Of a stretch of 64,000 nt of DNA, positions 12,151-22,375 are shown one piece after another. The DNA is taken from the NCBI GenBank assembly GCA_032622095.1, contig CP136061.1, positions 8,088,447 through 8,152,446 on the forward strand, read 5' to 3'. Below the pieces are notes generated by a model. It saw only the letters and a program-made list of their open reading frames with translations. It did no database searches and was not told where the DNA came from. Position 1 is the first letter of the stretch; each line of letters starts with the position of its first letter. This DNA is from Siphonodentalium dalli. Its lineage: Eukaryota > Mollusca > Scaphopoda > Gadilida > Siphonodentaliidae. Position numbers and translations under genes: made by a program.

Positions 12151-12490
12151 GAGGATCTCACATGAGTTCCTATTTTATACGGAATTTATCAACCGAGTTC
12201 ACTAAATTCGATTTGAGCCGAGGTTTACCGAGGCTCAAATAGAATTTAGAGGACGAGGTTGATAAATTACGTATAAAATAGGACGAGTGTGAGATACCTT
12301 TTATCACATGATCAAATAAACCCGAAGCAACGCGAAATATTCATCGAAAACAACAATCATAAACTACAGCGATCGCAAGTTATCTGAAGAACGCCGTGAC
12401 GTCATCGCACGCGCTGATATTAAACGTGTCTATTACCGATAATTATGAAACTGCTTTTATGGCCAAATTATGTGATAAAACAATTTATAA
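12151..12490. mobile_element. Foldback insertion in the LINE
   Basis: 12,151-12,219 and 12,232-12,301 are near-perfect inverted copies ('cctattttatacg' against 'cgtataaaatagg') with a 12-nt loop. Immediately after, 'ttttatcacat' at 12,299 is inverted at 12,470. The polymerase reading is intact before (WNNI) and after (EDIQYEMARVV), so this stretch is inserted. No transposase is present. Exact ends and target duplication are not clear. Confidence 0.7.
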
Positions 12491-12499
12491 GAGCTACAT

Positions 12500-12955
12500 A
12501 ATTGAAGATATCCAATATGAGATGGCCAGGGTGGTTAGCGGGGCTACCATAATTGTCAATGACAGAAACTTATTACCTGAAACCGGTTGGGAGACCTTTT
12601 CATCCAGGAGGCACACTCAGCAAATGGTATTATCTTACATGATGCGTAGAAACCAGGCGCCATCTTATCTTTCTAGCATGATCCCACCCGATTCGACATC
12701 TTCTGGATATAATCACAGGCGCGTAAGTCTTCACACTCCAAATAGTACAGAAATAAATATATGGATACGTTCTTACCGTCAGCAATACGCGCATGGAATA
12801 ATATACCAGTCTCAATAAAAGCATCAACCGTGGAAGAATTCAAGCGTCTTCTGAATGTCGGTCATACTAATTTAGCTAAGTTTTATTATCATAGTCACTC
12901 TCGTTGAGGCTAAGTACATCACACTAGAATGAGACTGGGTCAGGGAGGTGGCGAC
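12500..12955 (+). pseudogene. LINE reverse transcriptase fragment (C-terminal region)
   Basis: The frame reads 'YEMARVVSGAT', then 'ETGWETFSSRR', 'APSYLSSMIPP' and, after a frameshift, 'TVEEFKRLLN' and HHTRMRLG. This order is characteristic of the region after the thumb in jockey/CR1-like LINE polymerases of marine invertebrates. The match breaks off at a poly-G stretch and resumes at about 14,360. Confidence 0.8.
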
Positions 12956-13142
12956 GGGGGGGGGGGGGAGGGGGGGGGGGGGGGGGTATCACCCCAACTT
13001 TTGATTTTCAATTGATTGGGGGGGGGGGTGGTTGTTTTTACCAATATTTGTATATTTTTCTACTTTTGGTCAAAATTTTGGATTGAAATGGCCATCAGCT
13101 GGAAATTTTCCTACTTTGGGGGGGGGGGGGGGGGGGGGGGTG
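12956..13142. repeat. G-run-rich segment
   Basis: Three long, nearly pure G runs occur (about 12,957-12,986, 13,018-13,029 and 13,116-13,140). The + strand could form G-quadruplexes. Run lengths may be uncertain in assembly. Confidence 0.85.
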
Positions 13143-13830
13143 TCAGGTTGGAAAATTCCAACACTTAGAAAGTTTGTGTCCTGGTCCCTCCCACTTGACC
13201 AGTCAAAAACTGCTAGTTAATTTAAGAAAACAACATTGTCCTACATTTGGTCAACATTATCAATGGAATTGTCATCAGTAACTGTTGGAAATTTTCCAAA
13301 CTTAGTGGGGGATGTCAGGTTTGAAATTTTCAACTCTATAGGAAGGCTTGAGGCTATTTCAGATGCTAGGATTTTGCGATTTTCTTGTTCAGATTAAAAC
13401 ATTTTCCCATACCGGGCCGGACAATGGTCCGCCCGGTGTGTCATGGTCCCTACCCCGTGGCCAATAACAAACTGCTAATTAGTTTAAGAAACCAATATGT
13501 TAGGACATTTGGTCAAAATAGTGGACTGAAACGCTCATCAGTTGGAGAATTTCCAACCAAAGGGTGAGTATGAGGTTTGAATTGCCAAACACTAGTTAAG
13601 CTTGAGGTCAGGCAAGGATTTGGCGATTTTCTTGTTTAGTTTTCAAAATGTTCTCACACCAGGCCGAACAACCATGGCCGGCCCAGTGTGTCCTGGCCTC
13701 ATGCCCGTAGCCCGTAGCATTGGTCTGGAGTTAGACCATTAGATGTTAGGATTTATGCAATTATCAGGTTCAAATATCTGAACGTTCTCATACCCGGTAT
13801 ATAGAAACATGATTTATGAAAATATAGGAT
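13040..13830. repeat. Diverged tandem repeat of about 260 bp, three copies
   Basis: Landmarks such as 'catttggtcaa' followed by 'catcag ttgga' and 'gtgtgtc.tgg.cc' recur at about 13,060, 13,240-13,310 and 13,500-13,560. The spacing of the 'ctaatta.tttaagaaa' landmark (13,212 and 13,473) gives a period near 261. No coding content. Confidence 0.6.
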
Positions 13831-13906
13831 ATTAGGCCTGAGCATTGAGGTGCAAAGGGGTGGGTGCACATGGAATTATGCAAAAATTGTATATTTGTGA
13901 CCCGCC

Positions 13907-14340
13907 ATATCAAATCCAGTCGTAAGTCGGGATTTTTTTACCCTGTGCCAATGCATTCTCTTATATATGCGAGTCGACCATAGGTCGCCTCGCATATATA
14001 GAATGCATTGGCCTAACAATTTTTTATCATTTTTTTAAAATAAATGTTTCTTACAATTTTTAGGACATAAAATAAAAAACATCCATAACCCTGCAGGGAG
14101 CCCCACACATATATAGAAGCATATAGTAGAGTGTCGTCTGCTCATGTTTGTCTGGGGCTCTGTATGGGTGAAATTATAAAATTGTTAAAGAATACAAGAA
14201 AAAATTCTTAAAATTGTAAAAAATTGTTAGGCCAATGCATTCTCTTATATATGCGAGGCGACCTATGGTCGACTCGCATATATAAGAGAATGCATTGACA
14301 CAGGGTAAAAATATCCCGAATTACGACTGGATTTGATATA
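13907..14340. mobile_element. Foldback element sharing the 69-nt hairpin module (family B)
   Basis: Long inverted ends start 'atatcaaatccagtcg' (13,907) and finish with the complement 'cgactggatttgatat' (ending 14,340). Just inside each end is the same hairpin module as in the TTAA elements (13,947-14,012 and 14,231-14,299), but the outer termini are different. The interior holds 'ccctgcagggagcccc' and 'ggggctctgtatgggtg', shared with 44,842-44,937. It interrupts the LINE before its C-terminal cysteine block. Confidence 0.75.
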
Positions 14341-14353
14341 TATATATCTTTAT

Positions 14354-14581
14354 TGTCCTCCATTGATGGAGAGTTGTTATTTTGAATTACACAAGGGATT
14401 CCGATTGTGCTCTTGTGGGAAATTCGTAGTTGAATCCGCGCACCATTTTCTTTTGCAATGTCCCCAATATAGTCAAATTAGAACTGATCTAATAGTCGCT
14501 CTATCATTTGCGCGAGCACACATGAACATTGGTGTCTTGTTGTATGGGTCTAATGAGATGTCGATGATACAAAATTTATAA
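14354..14581 (+). pseudogene. LINE C-terminal cysteine/histidine block
   Basis: The translation includes 'LHKGFRLCSCGKF', 'ESAHHFLLQCPQYSQIR' and ends at a stop at 14,579. The C-x-C-G ... HHF-x3-C pattern closes many jockey/CR1-like polymerases, so this is the end of the element whose other parts lie at 8353-12,955. The following 350 bases to the LTR element look like 3' untranslated sequence. Confidence 0.75.
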
Positions 14582-14938
14582 TATTTTAAGCTATACAAAA
14601 GTTTATTATCATATAGGATATGATATTTATTAAAGTCGGGTGCAAGTGGTGATGGGGTGCATAACGTGTTTGTATAAATATGTAAGTCGCGTGACTGCAC
14701 CTTGTGTTCGGGCATATCCGGCTGTCTGCCCATTGAGCAACCGTGATGACCTTGGCATATTGATGGACTTAATACTGATTGTATACTTATTAATTGGATT
14801 TACTTAATTGATACAAAATACCAGTATGACGGTGATCTTTATATACACATAGTTTCATGTATTATCTCTTCTTTGGCGTAGATACGTTTCTATATTGGAC
14901 ACTACACCGTAATTTCGATTCAGGCATGTATACACCAT

Positions 14939-15700
14939 TGTGCCAATACGGGTACATATAACTCTTAAGGCTATCAGAACGGTTTGATTATTTATATATA
15001 ACAAAGTCAATAATGTTCAATCATCGGCATCTGGGTTTCTCTTCCTGTCGTCTGCTTGGTTTAGAGTCTTCTTCCGTCTTCATAGGTTGTGTGTGTCTGC
15101 TTGTCTTCTACTCGGTTGAGTTCCGGTTGAGTTCGTCTTCCTGTCGTCTGCTCTTCTTCTTCCGTCGGCGCATCAGTGGGGCGTTGTTAGAAATACAAGA
15201 GCATAATGTTTACCTTGTATTTCCGTCCATTGCTCCACTCTGCTCTTCTAAGCGTCCGAGGGTTCGTGATGATCGCTTGTGTTGGTGAGATAGAAACTGG
15301 TTAGAACTCACCTCTCATGTCGGCTTCTTCTTCCTAAAATACCCAGTGTCTGCTAATGACGGCCATGTGTATTTTCACGGCGCGTCGGTTCATCGTACTT
15401 AGGGTAATTGAGTTATCGTCATCTCCCCATGGGTCCTATTAACTCTCCTGGTTTCAGTAGCTTTCTAGGCGATACATCTGGTCTTGCTAATCCTCAAGAC
15501 CGTGTTCTGTTTACTCCACAAATCATTTCCCTATGTTATTGCATGGACGCTCGCTAATTCGATTTGGTGCTCAGTACTTTTGTGATCTAGATGTGGTCAA
15601 CAGCGACGCTGATATGTGTGGTAATCGAGCGCCCCTCTGACAGAGATTTCCTATCTTCTTCCCGGGTTGAAAGTTATGTCCCTGTGGTTGTCTTGGCACA
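14939..15700 (-). repeat. 3' LTR of the retrotransposon
   Basis: 762 bp, TGTGCCAA ... TTGGCACA, apparently identical to 19,943-20,704. Being on the left of a minus-strand element it is the 3' LTR. Confidence 0.92.
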
Positions 15701-15718
15701 TTACTCCTTCACTTTTTC
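15701..15718 (-). promoter_or_regulatory. Polypurine tract
   Basis: Read on the minus strand the bases next to the 3' LTR are purine rich ('gaaaaagtgaaggagtaa'), the expected plus-strand primer for retrotransposon DNA synthesis. Confidence 0.65.
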
Positions 15719-16504
15719 GATTTAAAGTTGATCTTGAAATCGCAAGTCCAATTCGTCGCTGCGCAGCAGGTCGATGATTCGTCGAAGTGTTTCGCAACAG
15801 CGGCATCGGCGATGGATAGCTGGTTCGATGTCGGTCGTCTCCGTGTAGATCGGGTCGTCTGGGCGTCTCTCAGACAACTCCGACCCACTGGCTGTGACTC
15901 TTTCGGTGTAAAACTATGATTGAAATTTCATGGCGTCGTCATTTTCGTCATCATCGGACGTCGAGGTATTTTCGTCCTCAATGTCCGAGTATGGGGTAGG
16001 TTCTGACAACTGGTCGACCCTTGTTCCACCGCCATGGTCAGCCTGTAATACTCAAACGGATATTTGTGTGAGGTTTGAGAACAAATGACACAGTCAGAAT
16101 ACACAATGGTTAATTTTCCAATTTATCGGTATCGCTTGAGGGTCGTCAGATCGGCCCAATACGAAAATGGAATTTACAACTAATTATATAGATGGATTTG
16201 TTGACGAACAGTTTAAACACCAGATAAGTCGGGGTGATTGATTTCAATTATCAAAACGTATGACTGAATGTCGGGATTTATAGTCCCTATTCAACGCTTG
16301 CTATAATCATTCTGATGATTATACAACTATAATACCCTGGACATCGTTATGCAACAATTAATATTTGAAATATATGAAATGCATAAATGTCTATATACAT
16401 GCAAATGATTCTGATATCCGCGCAACAATAATTACGGAGGAAATTCGGAATACATTAATATACGATACATAATTAATACTAATCCAAATCCGCCACAGAT
16501 GTGG

Positions 16505-16795
16505 TCAGCCTCTGACGGCTATAATTGGATATACATGTAGGCGTTCCTGAGTGTTGTCCCGGAATAGCGCAGACGGCTTTGGTGCATCCGTCTCCATTGC
16601 TTCGTCGATGGGTTCTTTGAACACGGCATTCAGGATATCCTCAGGTCGCTGGTCTAACTGCTTACTGTACATAATGGCTAACCTTGGCAACTGATGTTTA
16701 ACAAATTTCCACCAGAATCGGTGGGTCAAGATAATGAAAATTACTACTGTAACTACGTTACTAGGGCAAAATACCACCCTGGCCATCTCTACCAT
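16505..16795 (-). CDS. Small ORF with one membrane segment, internal to the LTR element
   Basis: 96 codons between pol and the 3' LTR. Residues about 6-25 are hydrophobic ('VVFCPSNVVTVVIFIILTH'), followed by a basic/aromatic turn (RFWWKFVKHQ) and a polar tail rich in acidic residues. The position fits a third, envelope-like ORF or its membrane anchor, but I recognise no family motif, and it may be a remnant. No longer ORF continues upstream. Between 15,701 and 16,500 only short open frames are visible. Confidence 0.35.
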   Translation of the reverse strand: MVEMARVVFCPSNVVTVVIFIILTHRFWWKFVKHQLPRLAIMYSKQLDQRPEDILNAVFKEPIDEAMETDAPKPSALFRDNTQERLHVYPIIAVRG

Positions 16796-17140
16796 TCATT
16801 GGGGTAATACTTTTTCGTTCACTAAGTCAGTCGTGAGCATATTTTCGATCGTGTTTATTTGAGCGGGGTGCGCTCAAACGTAGTAACCCTAAGGGTGGCG
16901 GCGTGCACGTTATCTCTCGGTGCGCGATTGCAAAGTTCAAAGCTTTATTTATTAAATCGTCATGCGCACGTGCCGGGTTTCATGGGGCGCGCGACCTGTC
17001 ATTGATCCGAACATGACTATTTATTCGCGATTCGGTCTGGGGCGTTGGGCTAACTATTTTCAACATTTACGAAGCCAGGTTAGGTTTGCCAATAAGCCAG
17101 TTAAGGGTAGGGTCGCATTTCTTCTGTAATGGACCCCAGG

Positions 17141-18727
17141 TCACTGTTTCGAGCACTCTATTATTATTGCTGATAGCACGGCTTTAAACAACGGTTTATC
17201 TATTAAGTTGCTGCTCGCTCCATTCATGAGCTGCTTACACTTGCGAGGGGCCGGTACGGGCCTACATTCACGAGGGTTTTGTTCAATGGCGGCCACTTCC
17301 ATTAACTCATCCTCTGAGCTGTCATCACTCGTAACCATCTTTGTTACTTTGCGCCCGTGTCGACGAGGCGCTGGAGCGCGTCGTGCCTTGGCACTCGGGT
17401 CTGGTCTCTCGTCCATGGACGAGTCAGGGTTTTGTAGCGGCTCTGAGCGCGCGAGTCGCGTCTTTCTACGCTGTAAGCGCATCTTAAGCTCGCTTAAAGG
17501 GACATCTTCGTCATCGGAGTCCGAACATTGTCTCCGATATCGAGCGATTACATCATCTGGTAATGGTTCTGTTTCATCGCCAGAAGACCCACCCACAGGG
17601 TTAGGGGCAGGAACGTCGCTATCTTCGTCTTCGGGGGGAACAACATACGTTTGAGCACGCTTGTTGTTGTCAGTTTTGGGGATTTCCCATTCCAGGTTGG
17701 CTTTGCGCATATGTTCAGCATGGGATTGTGTGACTTTCCCAGTTAATTGATTCCTTAACTCGAAAGTAACGGGCGTTATTTGCTTGGTTATGCGGAAGTA
17801 GGGTTTCCATTTGCTTTCAAGTTTGCTTTTTCGTAAATGATTCTTCACATAGACGGCCTCGCCAATCTCGAATTTGGTGTCTGTGGCCTTTTTGTTAAAT
17901 TTCGCTGCTTGTTGGCGTTTCGCCTGTTTCACGTGTTTGTGTACCATCATAAATGATTTAGGCTGTTGCTGTAATGTTATTTGACAATAACCTTTCCCAG
18001 CACGATTGCGTCTTCGTCCATACGTGACTGATTTTCCAACTACACTGCCGCGCCGTAGATAAACGGTTTTATTAGTGTTGTTCACAAGTAGCAATGGGAC
18101 TTGATGTCTTTTACCTAGTTCCGAAATCGAATTCCTTACCTCCAAACCGGGTTTTGATGCTAGGTAACCTTTCTTGATTTGGGCAACCTCTATTAATGTC
18201 GACTTGTGAAGAGAAGCTAAGTTTTTTGATTTTCCCATACATAAAGTCGATGTTCGGGGCTTTAAACTAACTTTGCTGGTTAATCTCAGAAGGGAAGCGA
18301 TATGCGCATCTGCTTCCAAGGGGACATACACGTCACTGATCTTGAGGCATCCCAGATCATAATATAGTCTGACCCCCCGAGAGGTCAACCAATCCCTCCC
18401 CAAGATCATATTCCGGGTCATATCATTCGCCACATAAAATTTATGGGTTAATTTTAGTTTCGCCATTCTGAAGGTCAGTTCCACGCTACCAAGTACGCCC
18501 AGTGACTTCCCATTCACGGAGCTAAGGTTGATGTGTTCCCTAGTTAGTTTCGGTCGGAACTGTAATGCGTCATAGACGCGTTTGTGAATCAATGATACTT
18601 CTGCTCCACTATCCACTAATGAGCGATATTTATTTTTACCTATTCTAACTAAACAGGAGCTGGGGTTCCCTACAATATTTATGTTATATTTCCTCCCATT
18701 TGTGGCCTCAATGAGAGGATTCCTTAG
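17141..18727 (-). CDS. pol: Protease fused in frame to integrase C-terminal domain (deleted pol)
   Basis: Read in the -1 frame from the gag end, 528 codons stay open. Residues 36-41 are SLVDSG, the retropepsin active site; ILGRDW at about 108-113 is the C-terminal protease motif. The next 120 residues match the linker between protease and polymerase in Ty3/Gypsy proteins. Then, around residues 232-262, the sequence jumps to the integrase tail: 'KQAKRQQAAKFNKKATDTKF', 'GEAVYVKN' and a GPY/F-like module with 'ESKWKPYFRI' and 'LTGKVTQSHAEHMR'. Polymerase, RNase H and the integrase core are missing, yet the frame is kept. A long acidic and proline/arginine-rich tail follows. There is no ATG near the start; expression would need frameshifting from gag. 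The + strand open frame at 17,208-17,654 is a shadow. Confidence 0.85.
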   Translation of the reverse strand, partial: LRNPLIEATNGRKYNINIVGNPSSCLVRIGKNKYRSLVDSGAEVSLIHKRVYDALQFRPKLTREHINLSSVNGKSLGVLGSVELTFRMAKLKLTHKFYVANDMTRNMILGRDWLTSRGVRLYYDLGCLKISDVYVPLEADAHIASLLRLTSKVSLKPRTSTLCMGKSKNLASLHKSTLIEVAQIKKGYLASKPGLEVRNSISELGKRHQVPLLLVNNTNKTVYLRRGSVVGKSVTYGRRRNRAGKGYCQITLQQQPKSFMMVHKHVKQAKRQQAAKFNKKATDTKFEIGEAVYVKNHLRKSKLESKWKPYFRITKQITPVTFELRNQLTGKVTQSHAEHMRKANLEWEIPKTDNNKRAQTYVVPPEDEDSDVPAPNPVGGSSGDETEPLPDDVIARYRRQCSDSDDEDVPLSELKMRLQRRKTRLARSEPLQNPDSSMDERPDPSAKARRAPAPRRHGRKVTKMVTSDDSSEDELMEVAAIEQNPRECRPVPAPRKCKQLMNGASSNLIDKPLFKAVLSAIIIECSKQ

Positions 18728-19806
18728 TTTTTTGCATATGTGGGCGGGGTCATCATTCGTGGCGGTTCGTTTAATGTCGGATATCTCCGGCTGTGTCGCG
18801 GTGTATCATGGGATATGTCACGTGATCGGTTCGGCTGATCTCGGCGGATTTCCCTAGGTGGCGTTACCGGCACGTTCCATTGATTTTGCTTCGAACCTCC
18901 GGATTTGGAGGGGCAATTTCTAGCTAAGTGGTTACATTCGCAAACCCAGCAAGATACGTGCCTCCGGTTTTCGGTCTTAAAGGGGCAGTCGCGAGCGAAA
19001 TGATCACCTTGACACGTCCAACATTCGACCGTTCGTGGTTTAACCACCGCATCGACATGCACCTGTCTCGGGCGTGATCTGTGTTCTCGGGTCGTGTGAT
19101 TATCGCTTGCGCACACATCGCAGGTTGTTCTCGCGCGTTTGTTTCTGAAACTATCGATTTCCATTGCTTCCGGTTCGTTTTCGTTGTAATTTTCGCGGCC
19201 CGTTCGTAGGTTGAATACCCGTCGGATCCCCATTTCCCGCATGGCGATGTCGGCTGCCAATTTCAGTGTCTTCGGCGCATCCCTGATCAACTTCATTTTC
19301 AAAATGTCGCTTCTTAAAGCGTCAATATAAAACCCTACGAGTTGGCCTTCAACCGCGTTGATCCCGCCGGGCTGCTCTCGGTATGCCACAATCGCGATCT
19401 CCAAAATCCGTTCGGCAAGCACATGTAAATTTTCGTTTTGTTTTTGCTTGATTTTTCTTAGCATCGAAAAGGCGAATTGAATGTCATTTATCTCGGCAAA
19501 TCGACTAGATAATTCAGTTTTTGTGTCTTGCCACGTGGCGTTAGCATTCGTGGCCAAATATCTTTGTAAAAAATCTGATATGGGGCCCGTCGCGCTCTGG
19601 AATGCCATATAGGGCTTCTTTGCTTCGTTAGCGCCGGTTAGGATCGCGCATTTTTCTATCGACTTGACCCACCCGTGGTATTTCGTGGGGTCCCCGTCAA
19701 ATGACGTCACTACCTGTGTCACCGTAGTCATGGCCATTGCAGCAATTTGAGAATTGATAGACTCTGTCAATGGGGCGAGAACACCAATTGATTGTTGGGT
19801 AGCCAT
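18724..19806 (-). CDS. gag: Gag polyprotein of the LTR retrotransposon
   Basis: 360 codons from the ATG at 19,806 (MATQQS), about 107 bases after the primer binding site. The N-terminal half has a Ty3-type capsid signature: 'FDGDPTKYHGWVKSIEK', then 'TWQDTKTELSSRF' and a Q-x-x-NE stretch. The C-terminal part carries three knuckles: CDVC-x4-H-x4-H, then CWTCQGDHFARDC and CWVCECNHLARNC. The last two have C-x2-C-x3-H-x4-C, one residue shorter between the second C and the H than the usual CCHC knuckle. Gag packages element RNA in virus-like particles. The ORF ends at TAA directly after a frameshift heptamer. Confidence 0.9.
   Translation of the reverse strand: MATQQSIGVLAPLTESINSQIAAMAMTTVTQVVTSFDGDPTKYHGWVKSIEKCAILTGANEAKKPYMAFQSATGPISDFLQRYLATNANATWQDTKTELSSRFAEINDIQFAFSMLRKIKQKQNENLHVLAERILEIAIVAYREQPGGINAVEGQLVGFYIDALRSDILKMKLIRDAPKTLKLAADIAMREMGIRRVFNLRTGRENYNENEPEAMEIDSFRNKRARTTCDVCASDNHTTREHRSRPRQVHVDAVVKPRTVECWTCQGDHFARDCPFKTENRRHVSCWVCECNHLARNCPSKSGGSKQNQWNVPVTPPREIRRDQPNRSRDISHDTPRHSRRYPTLNEPPRMMTPPTYAKN
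18727..18733 (-). promoter_or_regulatory. -1 ribosomal frameshift heptamer at the gag-pol junction
   Basis: On the minus strand the gag frame reads GCA AAA AAC TAA. The heptamer A AAA AAC is a classic X XXY YYZ slippery site. A -1 slip bypasses the stop and enters a frame that runs open into the protease active site 38 codons later. A downstream stimulatory structure was not evaluated. Confidence 0.8.
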
Positions 19807-19913
19807 TATGATAATAAACAATTAGACTCACGTTTTGCGAATTTTCCCACACTGTTTCTGTTCACACTGTTCCTCCTCTGGTTTCACGTTGTGTCTGCGA
19901 TTAGCGTTCAGAT

Positions 19914-19931
19914 CCTGGCTCGAAGGCACCA
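19914..19931 (-). promoter_or_regulatory. Primer binding site
   Basis: The minus strand reads TGGTGCCTTCGAGCCAGG, starting with TGG (complement of a tRNA CCA end), 11 bases inside the 5' LTR. The matching tRNA is not identified. On the + strand the similarity to a tRNA 3' end may extend upstream into 'gttcagatcctgg', which looks like a T-arm. Confidence 0.65.
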
Positions 19932-19942
19932 GTTAAGAGATA

Positions 19943-20704
19943 TGTGCCAATACGGGTACATATAACTCTTAAGGCTATCAGAACGGTTTGATTATTTATA
20001 TATAACAAAGTCAATAATGTTCAATCATCGGCATCTGGGTTTCTCTTCCTGTCGTCTGCTTGGTTTAGAGTCTTCTTCCGTCTTCATAGGTTGTGTGTGT
20101 CTGCTTGTCTTCTACTCGGTTGAGTTCCGGTTGAGTTCGTCTTCCTGTCGTCTGCTCTTCTTCTTCCGTCGGCGCATCAGTGGGGCGTTGTTAGAAATAC
20201 AAGAGCATAATGTTTACCTTGTATTTCCGTCCATTGCTCCACTCTGCTCTTCTAAGCGTCCGAGGGTTCGTGATGATCGCTTGTGTTGGTGAGATAGAAA
20301 CTGGTTAGAACTCACCTCTCATGTCGGCTTCTTCTTCCTAAAATACCCAGTGTCTGCTAATGACGGCCATGTGTATTTTCACGGCGCGTCGGTTCATCGT
20401 ACTTAGGGTAATTGAGTTATCGTCATCTCCCCATGGGTCCTATTAACTCTCCTGGTTTCAGTAGCTTTCTAGGCGATACATCTGGTCTTGCTAATCCTCA
20501 AGACCGTGTTCTGTTTACTCCACAAATCATTTCCCTATGTTATTGCATGGACGCTCGCTAATTCGATTTGGTGCTCAGTACTTTTGTGATCTAGATGTGG
20601 TCAACAGCGACGCTGATATGTGTGGTAATCGAGCGCCCCTCTGACAGAGATTTCCTATCTTCTTCCCGGGTTGAAAGTTATGTCCCTGTGGTTGTCTTGG
20701 CACA
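19943..20704 (-). repeat. 5' LTR of the retrotransposon
   Basis: 762 bp, same sequence as 14,939-15,700 as far as I can read. It contains an AT-rich TTATATATAA at 19,996-20,005. Confidence 0.92.
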
Positions 20705-20929
20705 CCATTTATCACACATCGTTCATGCCTACTTCATTATCGTCCCTTCTATAAGACCACATTTATCATCCCTTCATTCGCTTAAATAACTTCCAAACAT
20801 TTATGAAAAAACACAGAACTATATTCAAATTCCGTCTTCTTTACCCCGTAGCTGTCTAAATACTTTTCATTTTCTTGAAATGTGTTATTATATATATTCT
20901 GGGTTTCTATGAAATTACTTATTATGCAT

Positions 20930-22115
20930 GCTAACATATATAATTACACCTCACATGCTCACATATATAATTACACCTCACATGCTCACATATATAATTA
21001 CACCTCACATGCTCACATATATAATTACACCTCACATGCTCACATATATAATTACACCTCACATATATAATTACACCTCACATGCTCACATATATAATTA
21101 CACCTCACATGCTCACATATATAATTACACCTCACATGCTCACATATATAATTACACCCCACATGCTCACATATATAATTACACCTCAATTATATAATTA
21201 CACCTCACATGGTCACATATATAATTACACCTCACATGCTCACATATATAATTACACCTCCCATGCTCACATATATAATTACACCTCACATGCTCACATA
21301 TATAATTACACCTCACATGCTCACATATATAATTACACCTCACATGCTCACATATATAATGACACCTCACATGCTCACATATATAATTACACCTCCCATG
21401 CTCACATATATAATTACACCTCCCATGCTAACATATATAATTACACCTCACATGTTCACATATATAATTACACCTCCCATGCTCACATATATAATTACAC
21501 CTCACATGCTCACATATATAATTACACCTCACATGCTCACATACATAATTACACCTCACATGCTCACATATATAATTACACCCCACATGCTCACATATAT
21601 AATTACACCTCACTTATATAATTACACCTCACATGCTCACATATATAATTACACCTCACATGCTCACATATATAATTACACCTCACGTGCTCATATATAT
21701 AATTACACCCCACAAGCTCACATATATAATTACACCTCACATGATCACATATATAATTACACCTCACATGCTCACATATATAATTACACCTCACGTGCTC
21801 ATATATATAATTACACCACATGCTCACATATATAATTACACCTCACATGATCACATATATAATTACACCTCACATGCTCACATATATAATTACACCTCAC
21901 GTGCTCATATATATAATTACACCTCACATGCTCACATATATAATTACACCTCACATGATCACATATATAATTACACCTCACATGCTCACATATATAATTA
22001 CACCTCACGTGCTCATATATATAATTACACCTCACATGCTCACATATAAAATTACACCTCACATGATCACATATATAATTACACCCCACATGCTCACATA
22101 TATACTTACATCTCA
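20930..22115. repeat. 27-bp minisatellite, about 44 copies
   Basis: The unit is 'cacctcacatgctcacatat' plus 'ataatta'. A few shortened units lack the 'gctcac' part. From about 21,680 on there is a higher-order pattern: 'cacgtgctcat' recurs every ~108 bp (21,683; 21,792; 21,898; 22,006), that is every four units, with 'catgatcac' in a fixed place between. Open frames across it are repeat by-products. Confidence 0.95.
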
Positions 22116-22134
22116 CATGCTTACCCATCTTCAC

Positions 22135-22328
22135 TTAACCCTTTACCGAACAGAACGGCCCTGTGCCAATGCATTTTCTTATATATAAGAGAATGCATTG
22201 GCTTAACACATATTAAAAATGATAAAATTGTCAAAGAATGTATAGAAATATTATAAAAATTGTTAAAAAATGTAAGAAAAAATTATAAAATTGTTGAAGA
22301 ATGTAATAACAAATGGTAAAAAGTGTTT
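22135..22328. mobile_element. TTAA foldback element (family A, copy 3, truncated)
   Basis: It starts TTAA then 'ccctttaccgaacagaac', has a short 39-nt hairpin (22,164-22,202) that lost the loop part, and the standard A/T spacer. It stops before the second hairpin and right end, just before the next minisatellite. Confidence 0.8.
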
Positions 22329-22375
22329 CACTTAAAACACATCTATATGTCAATATTAACATAAATGACAAATTT

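Larger units (their letters stand above)
14939..20704 (-). mobile_element. Young Ty3/Gypsy-type LTR retrotransposon, internally deleted
   Basis: Two 762-bp direct repeats frame the element and are flanked by CCAT at 14,935-14,938 and 20,705-20,708, a 4-bp target duplication. Each LTR starts TGTGCCAA and ends TTGGCACA. On the minus strand the order is 5' LTR, primer binding site, gag, -1 frameshift site, protease, integrase C-terminus, a small membrane-type ORF, polypurine tract, 3' LTR. Reverse transcriptase, RNase H and the integrase catalytic core are absent, so transposition must rely on a full-length relative. The LTRs look identical by eye, which implies recent insertion. It inserted just downstream of the broken LINE. 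Confidence 0.92.

Noticed and set aside
15013..15288. 91-codon frame in the LTR (also at 20,017-20,292)
   Set aside because: It is within LTR sequence, identical in both LTRs, with no recognisable motif; on the antisense strand of the element.
17208..17654. 148-codon + strand open frame
   Set aside because: It lies opposite the pol tail and is a shadow of its composition.
20882..22188. Open frames across the 27-bp array on both strands
   Set aside because: Unit length divisible by three; repeat artefact.
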